Source: Deltaproteobacteria bacterium
GTDB lineage: Bacteria; Desulfobacterota; Desulfarculia; JACQYL01
NCBI GenBank assembly: GCA_016208165.1
Contig: JACQYL010000014.1
Span: forward strand, 27,352 to 91,351
Direction of reading: 5' to 3'
DNA: 64,000 nucleotides
Part shown: piece after piece, positions 46,260-54,688 of the stretch
How the letters are laid out: every line of letters starts with the position of its first letter
Position numbering within the stretch: position 1 is the stretch's first letter
Made by a program: the position numbers and the translations under genes
Notes under the pieces: model-generated
What the model was told of the DNA's origin: nothing
Databases searched by the model: none
Seen by the model: the letters and a program-made list of their open reading frames with translations, nothing else

Positions 46260-46296
46260 TTGATTTCGTATCCCATATCCCGACCGCCGGCTTCGA

Positions 46297-47430
46297 TTAT
46301 GTTGAGGCGCCGCTTTCCGTGCGGGTCCGGAGCACCCGTTCCAGCGATTCCACAAATCGACTGTTTTCTAGAGGGACACCGACATTGACACGAATATACT
46401 CGGGAAGTCCGTATCCGCCCATGGGTCGGACGATCACTCCCTCCCTCAACAGGTCTTCATACACGGCCTTCCCGTCACCGACATCAATGAGCAGGAAGTT
46501 GGTTTGCGAGGGCACGAAAGGCCGTCCCAGTCGCTTCATTTGGCCATAGAAATAGTCGAGTCCTTCCCATGTGAGCTCCAGGGTCCGCTTCAGGTGCCGA
46601 TCGTCGTCCAGGGCCGCCTCCGCGGCCGTCTGCGCGAGGCTGTTGACACTGAACGGCGAACGGATCTGATTCAGTCGCGTTATCAGCTCCGGGTTGCCTA
46701 TCCCATACCCGATCCTTATGCCCGCAAGTCCGTAGGCTTTCGAAAAGGTTCGAATCGTCAGCAGTTGGGGAGCATCATCTAGATACTCACGACCGGAAAA
46801 TGTCCCGGGACCTCGTATGAAATCCGCGTAAGCTTCGTCCAACAGAACGGGAACATCGTCCGGTAGTTCACCTATAAACCACTCGAAATCCGCTCTCGAA
46901 ATCGCAACACCCGTCGGATTGTTCGGCTGGCATACTACGATCAACTTGGTTTCGGGACGCACCGAGGCCAGCATGGAAGGCAGATCCAAACCGAAGGTTT
47001 TCAATGATGCTCGTGTTATTCTGCCTCCGACGGCTTGAGCGCTTTTCTCGTACATGAGAAAAGAAGGGTAAGGCACCAAGACTTCCTCGCCAAGGCCCAC
47101 GAAAACACGCATGCAGAGGTCTATGATTTCATCCGATCCGTTACCCAGGACCAGGCATGCGGGATCGAGATTCCACCGTTCCGCCAACTTGCCGCGCAGA
47201 GCCGTCCCGTTGCCGTCCGGATATCTGTGGAGGCGCTTTAAAGCTCCTTCGATGGCTTCCAGGGCCAAAGGCGAAGGCCCCAGCGGGTTCTCGTTCGACG
47301 CCAGTTTGATGACATTTGTAATTCCCAGCTCACGTTCCAGATCTTCAATGGGTTTCCCGGGAATATAAGGCGGTACGGACTGGATGTGCTCCAGGACCTT
47401 TGTCATGCATGGAATTCGCTCACTCGACAT
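46297..47430 (-). CDS. hisC: Histidinol-phosphate aminotransferase
   Basis: A 377-residue PLP enzyme with VIKLASNENPLGPSPLA, LHRYPDGNGTALRGKLA, LGNGSDEIIDLCMRVF, VCQPNNPTGVAISRADF and the PLP lysine in TIRTFSKAYGLAGIRIGYG. It forms histidinol phosphate from imidazole acetol phosphate; some members also act on aromatic amino acids. No other his gene is in the window. It is the first gene of the long minus-strand run, beside cmk, a partnership common in deltaproteobacteria. ATG at 47430. Confidence 0.95.
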   Translation of the reverse strand: MSSERIPCMTKVLEHIQSVPPYIPGKPIEDLERELGITNVIKLASNENPLGPSPLALEAIEGALKRLHRYPDGNGTALRGKLAERWNLDPACLVLGNGSDEIIDLCMRVFVGLGEEVLVPYPSFLMYEKSAQAVGGRITRASLKTFGLDLPSMLASVRPETKLIVVCQPNNPTGVAISRADFEWFIGELPDDVPVLLDEAYADFIRGPGTFSGREYLDDAPQLLTIRTFSKAYGLAGIRIGYGIGNPELITRLNQIRSPFSVNSLAQTAAEAALDDDRHLKRTLELTWEGLDYFYGQMKRLGRPFVPSQTNFLLIDVGDGKAVYEDLLREGVIVRPMGGYGLPEYIRVNVGVPLENSRFVESLERVLRTRTESGAST

Positions 47431-47960
47431 ACTAAATACCTACGGTAACAGGGACCGGATCGCAGCCGGATTTCCAGCGCGCCAGTGCCGTCAACTCAGA
47501 TAATTGGAACGATAACGTGGAAGAAAGGACACGAAAAGGTTCACATGTGAGGAATCTCGGTAGTATATCTGCTTACCTAGCTTTCTGGTTGATGAGAACG
47601 GATTCTTACATCAGCATGAACCATTAATCAACGTTTTTTGTTGGCGGATAAGGCAAAAACCGCTTGACAGAGCGAGGTCCGACCATTAGAAACGGCTGCT
47701 ACCGTTCGAGATACTCCGACTCAGTCGTCCAAGGAAACACACGAGGCGGAAAGCCCATCGAGGGTCTCACCACCCCGGCATGGCTCTTGACCGACAGAAA
47801 TACCACGTGATCACTGAACAGGTTGAAATAAACGCTCAAGGTGTTATAGACTTAATATGAACGGTGTTTCGTTCGGCGATAAAACCGGGTTTCAGAAGAA
47901 CCGGCTCTTTGGGCGAGCGAAGAGACACCGGAGCATAATCGCAATTCCATCCATTATCTT
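47431..47960. other. Intergenic stretch between hisC and the SRP RNA gene
   Basis: About 530 bp between divergent transcripts, so it should contain the promoters of hisC (minus) and of the SRP RNA (plus). A plus-strand TTGAAA at 47823 followed 16 nt later by TATAGA (47845-47850) is the best match, but lies about 100 nt before the RNA. No protein gene is evident. Confidence 0.4.
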
Positions 47961-48090
47961 GGCCGTGCTAGATGGGGAGCTAGCGGTGCCCTGAACCCGA
48001 AATACGCTTTAGCGGGTTGTGAACCCCGTCAGGTCCGGAAGGAAGCAGCGGTAAACAATGCAGTCCGTGTCGCGGATTTGTCTAGTCTTT
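47961..48090 (+). ncRNA. ffs: Signal recognition particle RNA (bacterial SRP RNA)
   Basis: The hallmark apical domain GTCAGGTCCGGAAGGAAG, continuing CAGC, is at 48028-48049: the symmetric and asymmetric loops and GGAA tetraloop bound by Ffh. The 5' segment (gccgtgctagatggggag, then ctagcggtgccctg) is the start typical of SRP RNAs in many bacteria outside the enterobacteria. The RNA pairs with Ffh to target membrane proteins to the translocon. Ends are approximate, placed from the 5' GCCGTGCTAG and the 3' TCTAGTC segments. Confidence 0.88.
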
Positions 48091-48164
48091 AAATCCCGGG
48101 TGAAAGTTTCTTCAGCGGTAACATTCGAAGGAAGGTGCACGGCCAAGATTTTCTTCCTCTTCTC

Positions 48165-48785
48165 CTATCGGAAAAACGGATTCGTACGTTTCTCGCGACC
48201 CACCGTTGTGGCGGGACCGTGCCCGCTGAGGACTTGGACGTTGTCCGCCAGCGAGAAGATTTTGGTTTCCACCGACCGTATCAACGTGTCGTAGTCGCCT
48301 CCGGGAAAATCCGTGCGCCCGATGGAACCCGCAAACAACAGGTCCCCCACGAATACGACCCCGTCGGATAGAATTGAGATCCCCCCCGGCGAATGCCCCG
48401 GCGTGTGCAGAAACTTCAGTTCGATCCGTCCCAACATGATCGTATCCCCATCCTCAACGTAGATGTCCGGCTTGGGTGAATTTTCAGCATGCATCCCCCA
48501 CGCTGCCGCTGCTTGAGAAAGATGCTCCAGCATGGGCGTATCCAGTTGATGAGCCACCAGTTTGGCCCCTGTAGCATCCTTGACGGCGCGATTTGCCCCC
48601 ACATGATCAAAGTGACCGTGTGTGTTGATGATGTACTCGAGCTGGAGATCTTCCTGATCTAAAATGCCAAGGATGCGCCCCGCCTCATCCCCCGGATCGA
48701 TTACAGCGGACTTTCGAGTAACTTCGCAACCCAGCACGTAGCAATTGGCCTGTATAGGCCCCACGGGCATACCTTTGATAATCAC
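48165..48785 (-). CDS. Metallo-beta-lactamase-fold hydrolase (glyoxalase II-like)
   Basis: A 206-residue protein. The zinc-binding motif is NTHGHFDHVGANRAV (H-x-H-x-D-H), with further ligands in FLHTPGHSPGGISIL, FVGDLLFAGSIGRTDF and LSGHGPATTVGREKRTNPF. The short form without the glyoxalase II C-terminal domain resembles YcbL-type hydrolases of thioesters such as lactoylglutathione or other small metabolites; exact substrate unknown. It is monocistronic, converging on the SRP RNA gene. Confidence 0.93.
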   Translation of the reverse strand: MIIKGMPVGPIQANCYVLGCEVTRKSAVIDPGDEAGRILGILDQEDLQLEYIINTHGHFDHVGANRAVKDATGAKLVAHQLDTPMLEHLSQAAAAWGMHAENSPKPDIYVEDGDTIMLGRIELKFLHTPGHSPGGISILSDGVVFVGDLLFAGSIGRTDFPGGDYDTLIRSVETKIFSLADNVQVLSGHGPATTVGREKRTNPFFR

Positions 48786-49014
48786 GGCATTCTCCTTGAA
48801 GGCGTCCGTTCATGTCGGCACATATGTCTTACGACACATGGTATTGAATGAGGACACGGATTACCAGATTCGTCCGGATATGTAAAGCCGCAGGCGGGTA
48901 AGGCCTGAAGAGCGCATCCCCCCTGCATCCCTGAGAGACGACGGACATGGCGGGCATTTAACGGCATTCTGAAGACAAATCAACGAATCTCGAGAAAAAG
49001 AGTGAGAAAAAGAG

Positions 49015-49042
49015 TTGCGCCTCGTTGCTTTTTTTGTAATAA
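49015..49042 (+). promoter_or_regulatory. Promoter candidate for the NtrC-type regulator gene
   Basis: TTGCGC (49015-49020) and TAATAA (49037-49042) are separated by 16 nt, about 40 nt upstream of the ATG at 49084 and its AAAGGAG site. Match to the sigma-70 consensus is moderate. Confidence 0.35.
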
Positions 49043-49083
49043 TAGTAACAATACTGTACTTTCAAGTTCAAAGGAGCACGGCC

Positions 49084-50478
49084 ATGGCGCAAGTTCTGAT
49101 CGCCGAAAACGATCGTGTTTGGAAAGACTTGTTGTCGGACATACTGTCTGAAGAACACGAACTCGTATTCTGGCAGCAAGGCGGGAACGAACCGGGAATT
49201 CTGGAAGAAAAGCTGTTCGACGTAGCTATTATCGACAAAAGGCTTAACGGGTCCAATGGCAGCAAGTTGCTTGAATCCATAAAAAGGGCGTCTCCGGAAA
49301 CGGTCGTGATCATGACCAGCGAGGGAGAAGACGCCAAAGAGGTGGTGGAGGCCATGCGAAAAGGGGCCTTCGACTACGTCATAAAGCCCTTTTCCCCTGA
49401 AAAGATTCGCAAGTCGATCGAGCAGGCCCTGGAAAACCGGGCATTCAGGTTCGAGATCGATTACCTGCGTCGCAACCAGGACGTGGTCTACGATTTGAAC
49501 AACATCATCGCGGAAAGTTCCGCGATGAAACAGGTCATTCATATGATCGAACGAGTGGCCGAAACCGATTCGACGGTTCTGATGACCGGGGAGACCGGCA
49601 CTGGAAAAAGCTTTTTGGGAGGCTCCGTACACTTCAACAGCAAACGCGCTAAATCACCCTTCATCAAGATCAACTGCGCCAACATGCCGGACACCCTTCT
49701 CGATAGCGAATTCTTAGGGCACGAAAAGGGAGCCTTTACCGGGGCCACCAAGAGACGAATCGGACGTTTCGAGCAAGGCAACGGAGGCACCGTTTTTCTG
49801 GACGAGATCGGCGAAATAAGCACTATGCTTCAGGCAAAGCTCCTGAGAGTTCTGGAAGAACGTGAGTTCGAGCGGGTGGGCGGAAACAAGACCATCAAGG
49901 TGGACGTTCGCATTATTGCCGCAACGAACAAGGCATTATCCGAAGAGATTCAAAAAGGGCTGTTTCGCGAGGATTTGTACTACCGCATCAACGTGCTTAA
50001 CATCCATTTGCCGCCGCTGAGGGAGCGGCGGGAAGACATCCACCTGCTTGCGGAATACTTTCTGGATAAGCATTGCCGTAATCTGCGAAAGAAGTTGAGC
50101 GGATTCACGAAGGATGTTCTGGACATATTTCGAAATTACGATTGGCCCGGGAACATCCGTCAGCTTTCCAATACGGTGGAACGGGCCGTGCTTTTAGCCG
50201 ACGACTCAGCGGTAGGAGTACAAAACGTGGCTTTGGGCACGTTTCCCAGGCCGATCAAGTCCGCGCCCGAAGTCCGTTCCCCTCAACCCGAAATAATACC
50301 CTCCGAAAAGGTGCGATCCTTGGTCGATAATGAGCGTCAGCTTATATTGGACGCCTTGGAGAAAAATCTCTGGATCCAAAAGGACGCGGCAGAGGATTTG
50401 GGGATCAGCCGGCGTGTTCTTAACTATAAAATAAGGAAGCTCGGCATCACTCATCCACGCTGGAGAAAGAACATATAG
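49084..50478 (+). CDS. Sigma-54-dependent response regulator, NtrC family
   Basis: A 464-residue protein. Receiver domain 1-120: acidic pocket in IAENDRVW, phospho-acceptor Asp in VAIIDKRLNG, Thr in VIMTSEG, Lys in YVIKPFSPEKI. AAA+ domain about 140-370: Walker A TGETGTGKS (usually GESGTGKE), GHEKGAFTGATKRRIGRFE with intact GAFTGA, Walker B GGTVFLDEIGE, and REDLYYRINVL. Fis-type helix-turn-helix at the C terminus (DAAEDLGISRRVLNYKIRKL). It should drive sigma-54 promoters after phosphorylation. No histidine kinase is nearby. ATG at 49084 with AAAGGAG is chosen over an upstream hydrophobic extension. Confidence 0.95.
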   Translation: MAQVLIAENDRVWKDLLSDILSEEHELVFWQQGGNEPGILEEKLFDVAIIDKRLNGSNGSKLLESIKRASPETVVIMTSEGEDAKEVVEAMRKGAFDYVIKPFSPEKIRKSIEQALENRAFRFEIDYLRRNQDVVYDLNNIIAESSAMKQVIHMIERVAETDSTVLMTGETGTGKSFLGGSVHFNSKRAKSPFIKINCANMPDTLLDSEFLGHEKGAFTGATKRRIGRFEQGNGGTVFLDEIGEISTMLQAKLLRVLEEREFERVGGNKTIKVDVRIIAATNKALSEEIQKGLFREDLYYRINVLNIHLPPLRERREDIHLLAEYFLDKHCRNLRKKLSGFTKDVLDIFRNYDWPGNIRQLSNTVERAVLLADDSAVGVQNVALGTFPRPIKSAPEVRSPQPEIIPSEKVRSLVDNERQLILDALEKNLWIQKDAAEDLGISRRVLNYKIRKLGITHPRWRKNI

Positions 50479-50526
50479 AACGGGGCTCGCTTCCGAGACC
50501 GGTCCGGTGCAGCTCTCGGCGGCCGT

Positions 50527-51052
50527 TTAGGGACCTGTGATATCTCCGAGCTTTCTCTCCATGTCCACGGAGACGTGGAGACCGGAAAGCCGATGATCGA
50601 CACTCCCTTTCCTGTTGATCATAAAAGCCGCGGGAATCGCCTTTACGCCCCAAGCTCTGGCCAGTTTGGAATCGGCTCTCAAGATCGGGTAACTATCGTT
50701 CGGCGAATTCGATGATTTTCTCGGACGGTTTCTTGTCCAGGGCCAGACTCAGGAAGACGACGTCGCTTTTGTGCTTGTTGTAGAAACTGACCAGATCCGG
50801 GATCTCCTCTTTGCACGTGGGGCAGTAGGTGGCCCAAAAAACGATGATGATCGGTTTTCCCAGATAGTCCGAAAGTGTGACTTCTTTCCCATTCACATCG
50901 GAAAGAGTAAAATTCAGTGTTCCCGTGATGTCTGCGGCGTTGGCGAGGGAACCCGACATAACCGCCGCCACAATCAGAAAAAGGACCGCACAGTTTTTGG
51001 CCCATCCGAAATACTCGCCTTTTTCTTTTTTTCGAATTGATTCCTTTCTCAT
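50527..51052 (-). pseudogene. TlpA-like membrane-anchored thioredoxin, frameshifted
   Basis: The 5' frame (51052 to about 50693, 119 residues) gives a membrane or signal segment, LSDVNGKEVTLSDYLGKP, and the redox motif FWATYCPTCKEEIPDL (C-P-T-C), ending abruptly after IIEFAER. The next frame continues without a start codon through SYPILRADSKLARAWGVKAI, then PAAFMINRKGSVDHRLSG to a TAA at 50527, which is the expected second half with its cis-Pro (A-I-P-A). A one-base insertion or two-base deletion near 50693-50697 therefore breaks the gene, or the read is wrong. Such proteins reduce periplasmic disulfides, for example in cytochrome maturation. Confidence 0.82.
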
Positions 51053-51160
51053 GCCTTACCTCCCTCGCAAGTATCGGAAGAATACTTCAAGCGCTTTAGG
51101 CGCCTGCGCATCACGTAGGTTTTAATAATAGTTATTGTTTCGTGCTTGTCCAGGACCTTT

Positions 51161-51366
51161 CTAATCTCTTTCCGTTCCCGGGTTTACCGTGGCAACCGGA
51201 CAGGGGGAGTGCAGGATCAGATGTTGTACCGTGCTGCCGAAAACCGCTTTCCCGACGGCACTGGTCTTGCGAACGCCGACCACAACCATTTCGATGTGCT
51301 CGCGCATATCGAGGATAAATGACATCAAGTCCTCTCCCGCGCTTTGCCTGCGCCCCGTCGCCAACC
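51161..51366 (-). pseudogene. C-terminal remnant of a universal stress protein (UspA family)
   Basis: A frame ending at 51161 encodes GEDLMSFILDMREHIEMVVV, then GVRKTSAVGKAVFGSTVQHL and LHSPCPVATV, the second half of a UspA domain with the nucleotide-binding G-x2-G-x9-G(S/T) loop. Nothing upstream in any frame supplies the first half: about 10 bp before the recognisable part lies the end of the metallophosphoesterase gene. It appears to be a 5'-truncated remnant left by a deletion. An ATG at 51325 could in theory start a 54-residue peptide. Confidence 0.7.
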
Positions 51367-51375
51367 TTTCCAGTC

Positions 51376-52608
51376 CTAGGCTTCGATTCCGGGTCGGGCC
51401 GTCGTCGAACCTTTCTGCAGTTGGATCAGAGTGATTTCCGGACGACAGTTGATGCGAACCGGCGCCAAGATCGTTCCCAGTCCACGGTTCACGTACATTC
51501 GGTTGTCCTGATGGTCGGCGGAGGCATACCATCCGTGAGAATACGTGAGGCCCATCCTGGCCAGGGAGATGCCTCGAGTTCCCGGAATCGGAAAGATGCA
51601 CTGCCCGCCGTGGGTGTGCCCTGCCAAAGTCAAATGAACATCGAGACTCCGTGCCTGCCGAAACACTCCGGGCCGGTGTGCCAGAAGAAGACGGAAGCTT
51701 CCCGGTTCACAGTGCAGGAGCAAATCCTTTAGCTGGGGGAAATAGGCATCTCGGGTCCAGCGTGAAACCGGGTCATCGAGCCCGATGATTTGTAGTGAAT
51801 CCGGGAGCTTTTTTCGATCGGCCACTTCGTCTTTCAGGAAAAACAGACGGCTGCGCCTGAGCTCACGTTCCATGGCCGCCATGCCCGTGTAATAGTCGTG
51901 GTTTCCCGGCACCACAAACACGCCCAGGTCCGATCGCAGCCCATCCAAAATTTCGACGCCTTCAGGTATGTATTTGGCGTCGTGGTTGATGATATCCCCG
52001 GTCACTACCACCAGGCCGGCATTTAAACCGTTGATCGTAGCCACGGTTTCTCGAAGCTGGTCCGGTGAGAAATACGGACCGAGGTGAATATCACTGATTT
52101 GGGCCACGGTCAGTCCGTCGAGATCTTCGGGAAGATCGTCGTATCGCGCCCGATACCTGTTTATACTCACTTGATTGCTTTCAGCATAGGCGGCATACGA
52201 AAACGAGGCGGCTCCGACGGCAAAGGCCCATTTACCGGAAGTACTCAAGAAGTCCCTGCGTTGCGCTTCAAATCCTGTAGAAACAAGACGGCGGGCGGCG
52301 AATGCCCGATAGACAATGGGAATAACGAGAACGCATCCAACGAAGAAGACGGTCATGACATAAATGACATAGGGATACAGAATCAGGTGGCGCAGCCATG
52401 AAGATTGGTCGATGGCGTCACGATATCTGAAGTAAGCCATGGGAACGCCGATAAACGCCGTTGATGATGCCAGGTAGAAGCTCATTTGAACGAATCGCGA
52501 CTTCTCTCTGAACCATGCCCAATTTCTGAACAGGATTTCCAGCACACATACCTGGAGAATCATTATCAATATTAAAATACCCATCGCCACCAAAAGAAAA
52601 TAAGTCAT
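51376..52608 (-). CDS. Membrane-anchored metallophosphoesterase (YaeI-like)
   Basis: About 410 residues. Four hydrophobic segments occupy residues 1-150; a calcineurin-like phosphoesterase domain follows with AQISDIHLGPYF, VVVTGDIINHD, FVVPGNHDYYTGM, LLLAHRPGVF and LAGHTHGGQ, which supply the binuclear metal ligands. Similar proteins act on lipid or nucleotide phosphates at the membrane; substrate unknown. ATG at 52608 is used; a TTG at 52617 is closer to an AGGGGAG site and equally possible. The gene ends against the truncated stress-protein fragment, so its last residues may have been altered by a deletion. Confidence 0.88.
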   Translation of the reverse strand: MTYFLLVAMGILILIMILQVCVLEILFRNWAWFREKSRFVQMSFYLASSTAFIGVPMAYFRYRDAIDQSSWLRHLILYPYVIYVMTVFFVGCVLVIPIVYRAFAARRLVSTGFEAQRRDFLSTSGKWAFAVGAASFSYAAYAESNQVSINRYRARYDDLPEDLDGLTVAQISDIHLGPYFSPDQLRETVATINGLNAGLVVVTGDIINHDAKYIPEGVEILDGLRSDLGVFVVPGNHDYYTGMAAMERELRRSRLFFLKDEVADRKKLPDSLQIIGLDDPVSRWTRDAYFPQLKDLLLHCEPGSFRLLLAHRPGVFRQARSLDVHLTLAGHTHGGQCIFPIPGTRGISLARMGLTYSHGWYASADHQDNRMYVNRGLGTILAPVRINCRPEITLIQLQKGSTTARPGIEA

Positions 52609-53108
52609 CGGTAACAAACATCTCCCCTGCTAGGAGCCTGACGCCGTTGCCGGTACGTGCGACTCCCGCGAATTCATTCAATCAAGCCCGGCGAACATCC
52701 TGCGAAAAAGATCTTCACCAGACCGTTTCCGATCCGCCTCGATCGAATTACACGCCGGACTGCCCCCCTGAATGGGGAAAAGCGGTCGCGCGGATCATAA
52801 AATTGATATTATACCTAAAAAATCTTTTTAATAACAACCTTCTCACCATTAAACCCCGGCAAAGACCGAGATCGGATTATTCATACGCAAACCGTGACAC
52901 ATCCTCAACCGCTCCTCCATGCTCTTCCGGACTCACGGGAGGCGAGATGCGTCCGCTTCCGATCTTGCGCTTCTTGTTCAAGAGGGGAGCGCCCATTGCC
53001 CGGAATCAAGCTAATCCGCCAACAAGATCCCGGTCAAAAAAAGATCCGTCAGGATTGTCCCCGGTCATGAAAACGGCGCCGATTTGCAAGCGACGGCTTG
53101 CTCTCTGC
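52609..53108. other. Intergenic stretch between metallophosphoesterase and HD-GYP genes
   Basis: About 500 bp with an AT-rich patch around 52795-52850. A 180-codon frame on the plus strand (52647-53189) has no family resemblance and overlaps the HD-GYP gene. Nothing is supported. Confidence 0.35.
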
Positions 53109-54137
53109 CTATTGTTGAACAACTTCACTGTCCGCTTCCGCAACGATGTTAACGAGGCAGATGAATACATCCTTATCGAACTTACCTGAGTCTGTCTCCT
53201 TTTTTATGATCTGAAGTGCTCCGAAGGCGCTTGTAGCCTCTCGGTACGGTCTTTTGGAAGTGGTCAGCGCTTCAAAGCAGTCAATCATACCTAAGATTCG
53301 TCCTGGGACACTAACCCCCTTTATCTTTTGGGGATACCCGCATCCGTCTAGTCTTTCGTGATGATCTTGTATACATTTTCTAACGATTATGTTGTCTTTG
53401 AGATTCGCGTACATCGTTCTCAAGATATTCATTCCGAAATCGACATGCATCTTCATTATCTCAAACTCGTCCGGAGTCAGTCGCCTGTTCGCTTTCAAAA
53501 TATCGTCCGGTATGTGGATCTTTCCGAGATCATGAAGTAGCGCTCCCAATGCCCAACTTTTTAGTATTTCTTTTTTCTCTCTCACAGGGCTTGGATAATC
53601 CGTAACTCGAATATATTTTTCATTTTTCATAAGAAACATTAATGTCAACACCATCGTATTTACGCTATGGCTAGTCGTAGTAGTATCCTTCATCGTATAT
53701 TTATGTAACATTGTTAGAATATTCTTATCCCTAAAACATAAATCTGCATATTGCTCGGCAATGCGCTGCATTTGCATCAAACCGTTCTTAGTATCTTCTT
53801 TAGCTCTGTTTTTATAAGCCATTTCGGCAAAAAACTCATCAAGTAATTGTATTGTATATCCTTTTACCAGTCCTGCTTTTTCAGTATTAAGCTTACCTTC
53901 TAATAATTGTTTAAGTTTAGCCTCAATAAGCTTACTACATTTTTTTTGGTCATCTAGTCTTACATAAATATTAATGTTGCGTGAAATGATCTCGCCTATA
54001 GTAGATTTCCTATATTGATCGTCTCTTGGCTTGAACCTTAAATATTGGCCAGAGGCAGGTTGAAATAGAAATATTGGATACTCAACATACAAATCAATTA
54101 ACTGGGGTTGTATCTTTACATACATTTCCAGATTCAT
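53109..54137 (-). CDS. HD-GYP domain protein, probable cyclic-di-GMP phosphodiesterase
   Basis: About 342 residues. The C-terminal domain has ALLHDLGKIHIPDDIL, MKMHVDFGMNILRTMY and the defining HHERLDGCGYPQKIKG (HH-E-x-x-DG-x-GYP), which bind the metals and cyclic-di-GMP. The N-terminal 140 residues (LEMYVKIQPQLIDLYVEYPI and so on) are not a receiver or GAF domain I recognise. DNA from about 53580 to 54140 is clearly richer in A+T than its neighbours, suggesting transfer or a foreign N-terminal part. ATG at 54137 is preferred; a TTG at 54251 would add 38 residues. It stands alone. Confidence 0.88.
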   Translation of the reverse strand: MNLEMYVKIQPQLIDLYVEYPIFLFQPASGQYLRFKPRDDQYRKSTIGEIISRNINIYVRLDDQKKCSKLIEAKLKQLLEGKLNTEKAGLVKGYTIQLLDEFFAEMAYKNRAKEDTKNGLMQMQRIAEQYADLCFRDKNILTMLHKYTMKDTTTTSHSVNTMVLTLMFLMKNEKYIRVTDYPSPVREKKEILKSWALGALLHDLGKIHIPDDILKANRRLTPDEFEIMKMHVDFGMNILRTMYANLKDNIIVRKCIQDHHERLDGCGYPQKIKGVSVPGRILGMIDCFEALTTSKRPYREATSAFGALQIIKKETDSGKFDKDVFICLVNIVAEADSEVVQQ

Positions 54138-54688
54138 GATTCGAAGCCCTTTTGGGATAGCCAATAGATAGGAGTATGATGGCCGTCGCGTGTTAACGCG
54201 CTCCGCTGATAAGAGACGATGTTTATCAACGCGGGCGAAATCATAAATCAAATATCGATGGGCCGGCTTCGAATGAGCACTAAATACCGCTCGATGTGGG
54301 TTCCGAAGCCGATCACGAATAAGCGTTCGGCAACGACCGACAATGTTTCCTCATCTCCGGAAAAATCGTTCGCGTTCGAACGATCCGGGCAATGACACCC
54401 CCGTTCCGGTCCGCCTCCTGTGAATTCCTCAGAACCTCTCAAACGGGATCCGTTCAGAAAGAAGCCTGAACTACTGCAATTGGGATCGGCAATAACGGTC
54501 CGCAGCTAAAGAAAAAAGTAAGCACGCATGATACGTTCGTAAAGACCCGTTTTGACCCATCCTGAATCCCATAGAATCAATAGGTTAGGTATGCCGGAAA
54601 TAACCTGGAATAGAAAACAACTTCCATGAGGGGTCTCCGCATGAACATCCGGCGGCGGTTTCCGTTCGACGTTCTACGGAAACACCCG
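54138..54688. other. Intergenic stretch between HD-GYP and flavoprotein genes
   Basis: About 550 bp with no supported gene. On the minus strand near 54425 there is GAATTCACAGGAGG, close to the end of the leader-like repeats at 1104 and 1839, but the short frame behind it (64 codons) is unlike any known protein. Confidence 0.35.

Noticed and set aside
48958..49632. Open frame of 224 codons on the minus strand
   Set aside because: It is the antisense shadow of the receiver and AAA+ parts of the sigma-54 regulator, whose family identity is certain.
52647..53189. Open frame of 180 codons on the plus strand
   Set aside because: Low-complexity, basic, without homologous motifs, and it overlaps the end of the HD-GYP gene.
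54248..54442. Possible 64-residue protein ending at the HD-GYP upstream region
   Set aside because: Begins at a TTG with its AGGAGG inside the coding frame rather than before it; sequence resembles nothing.
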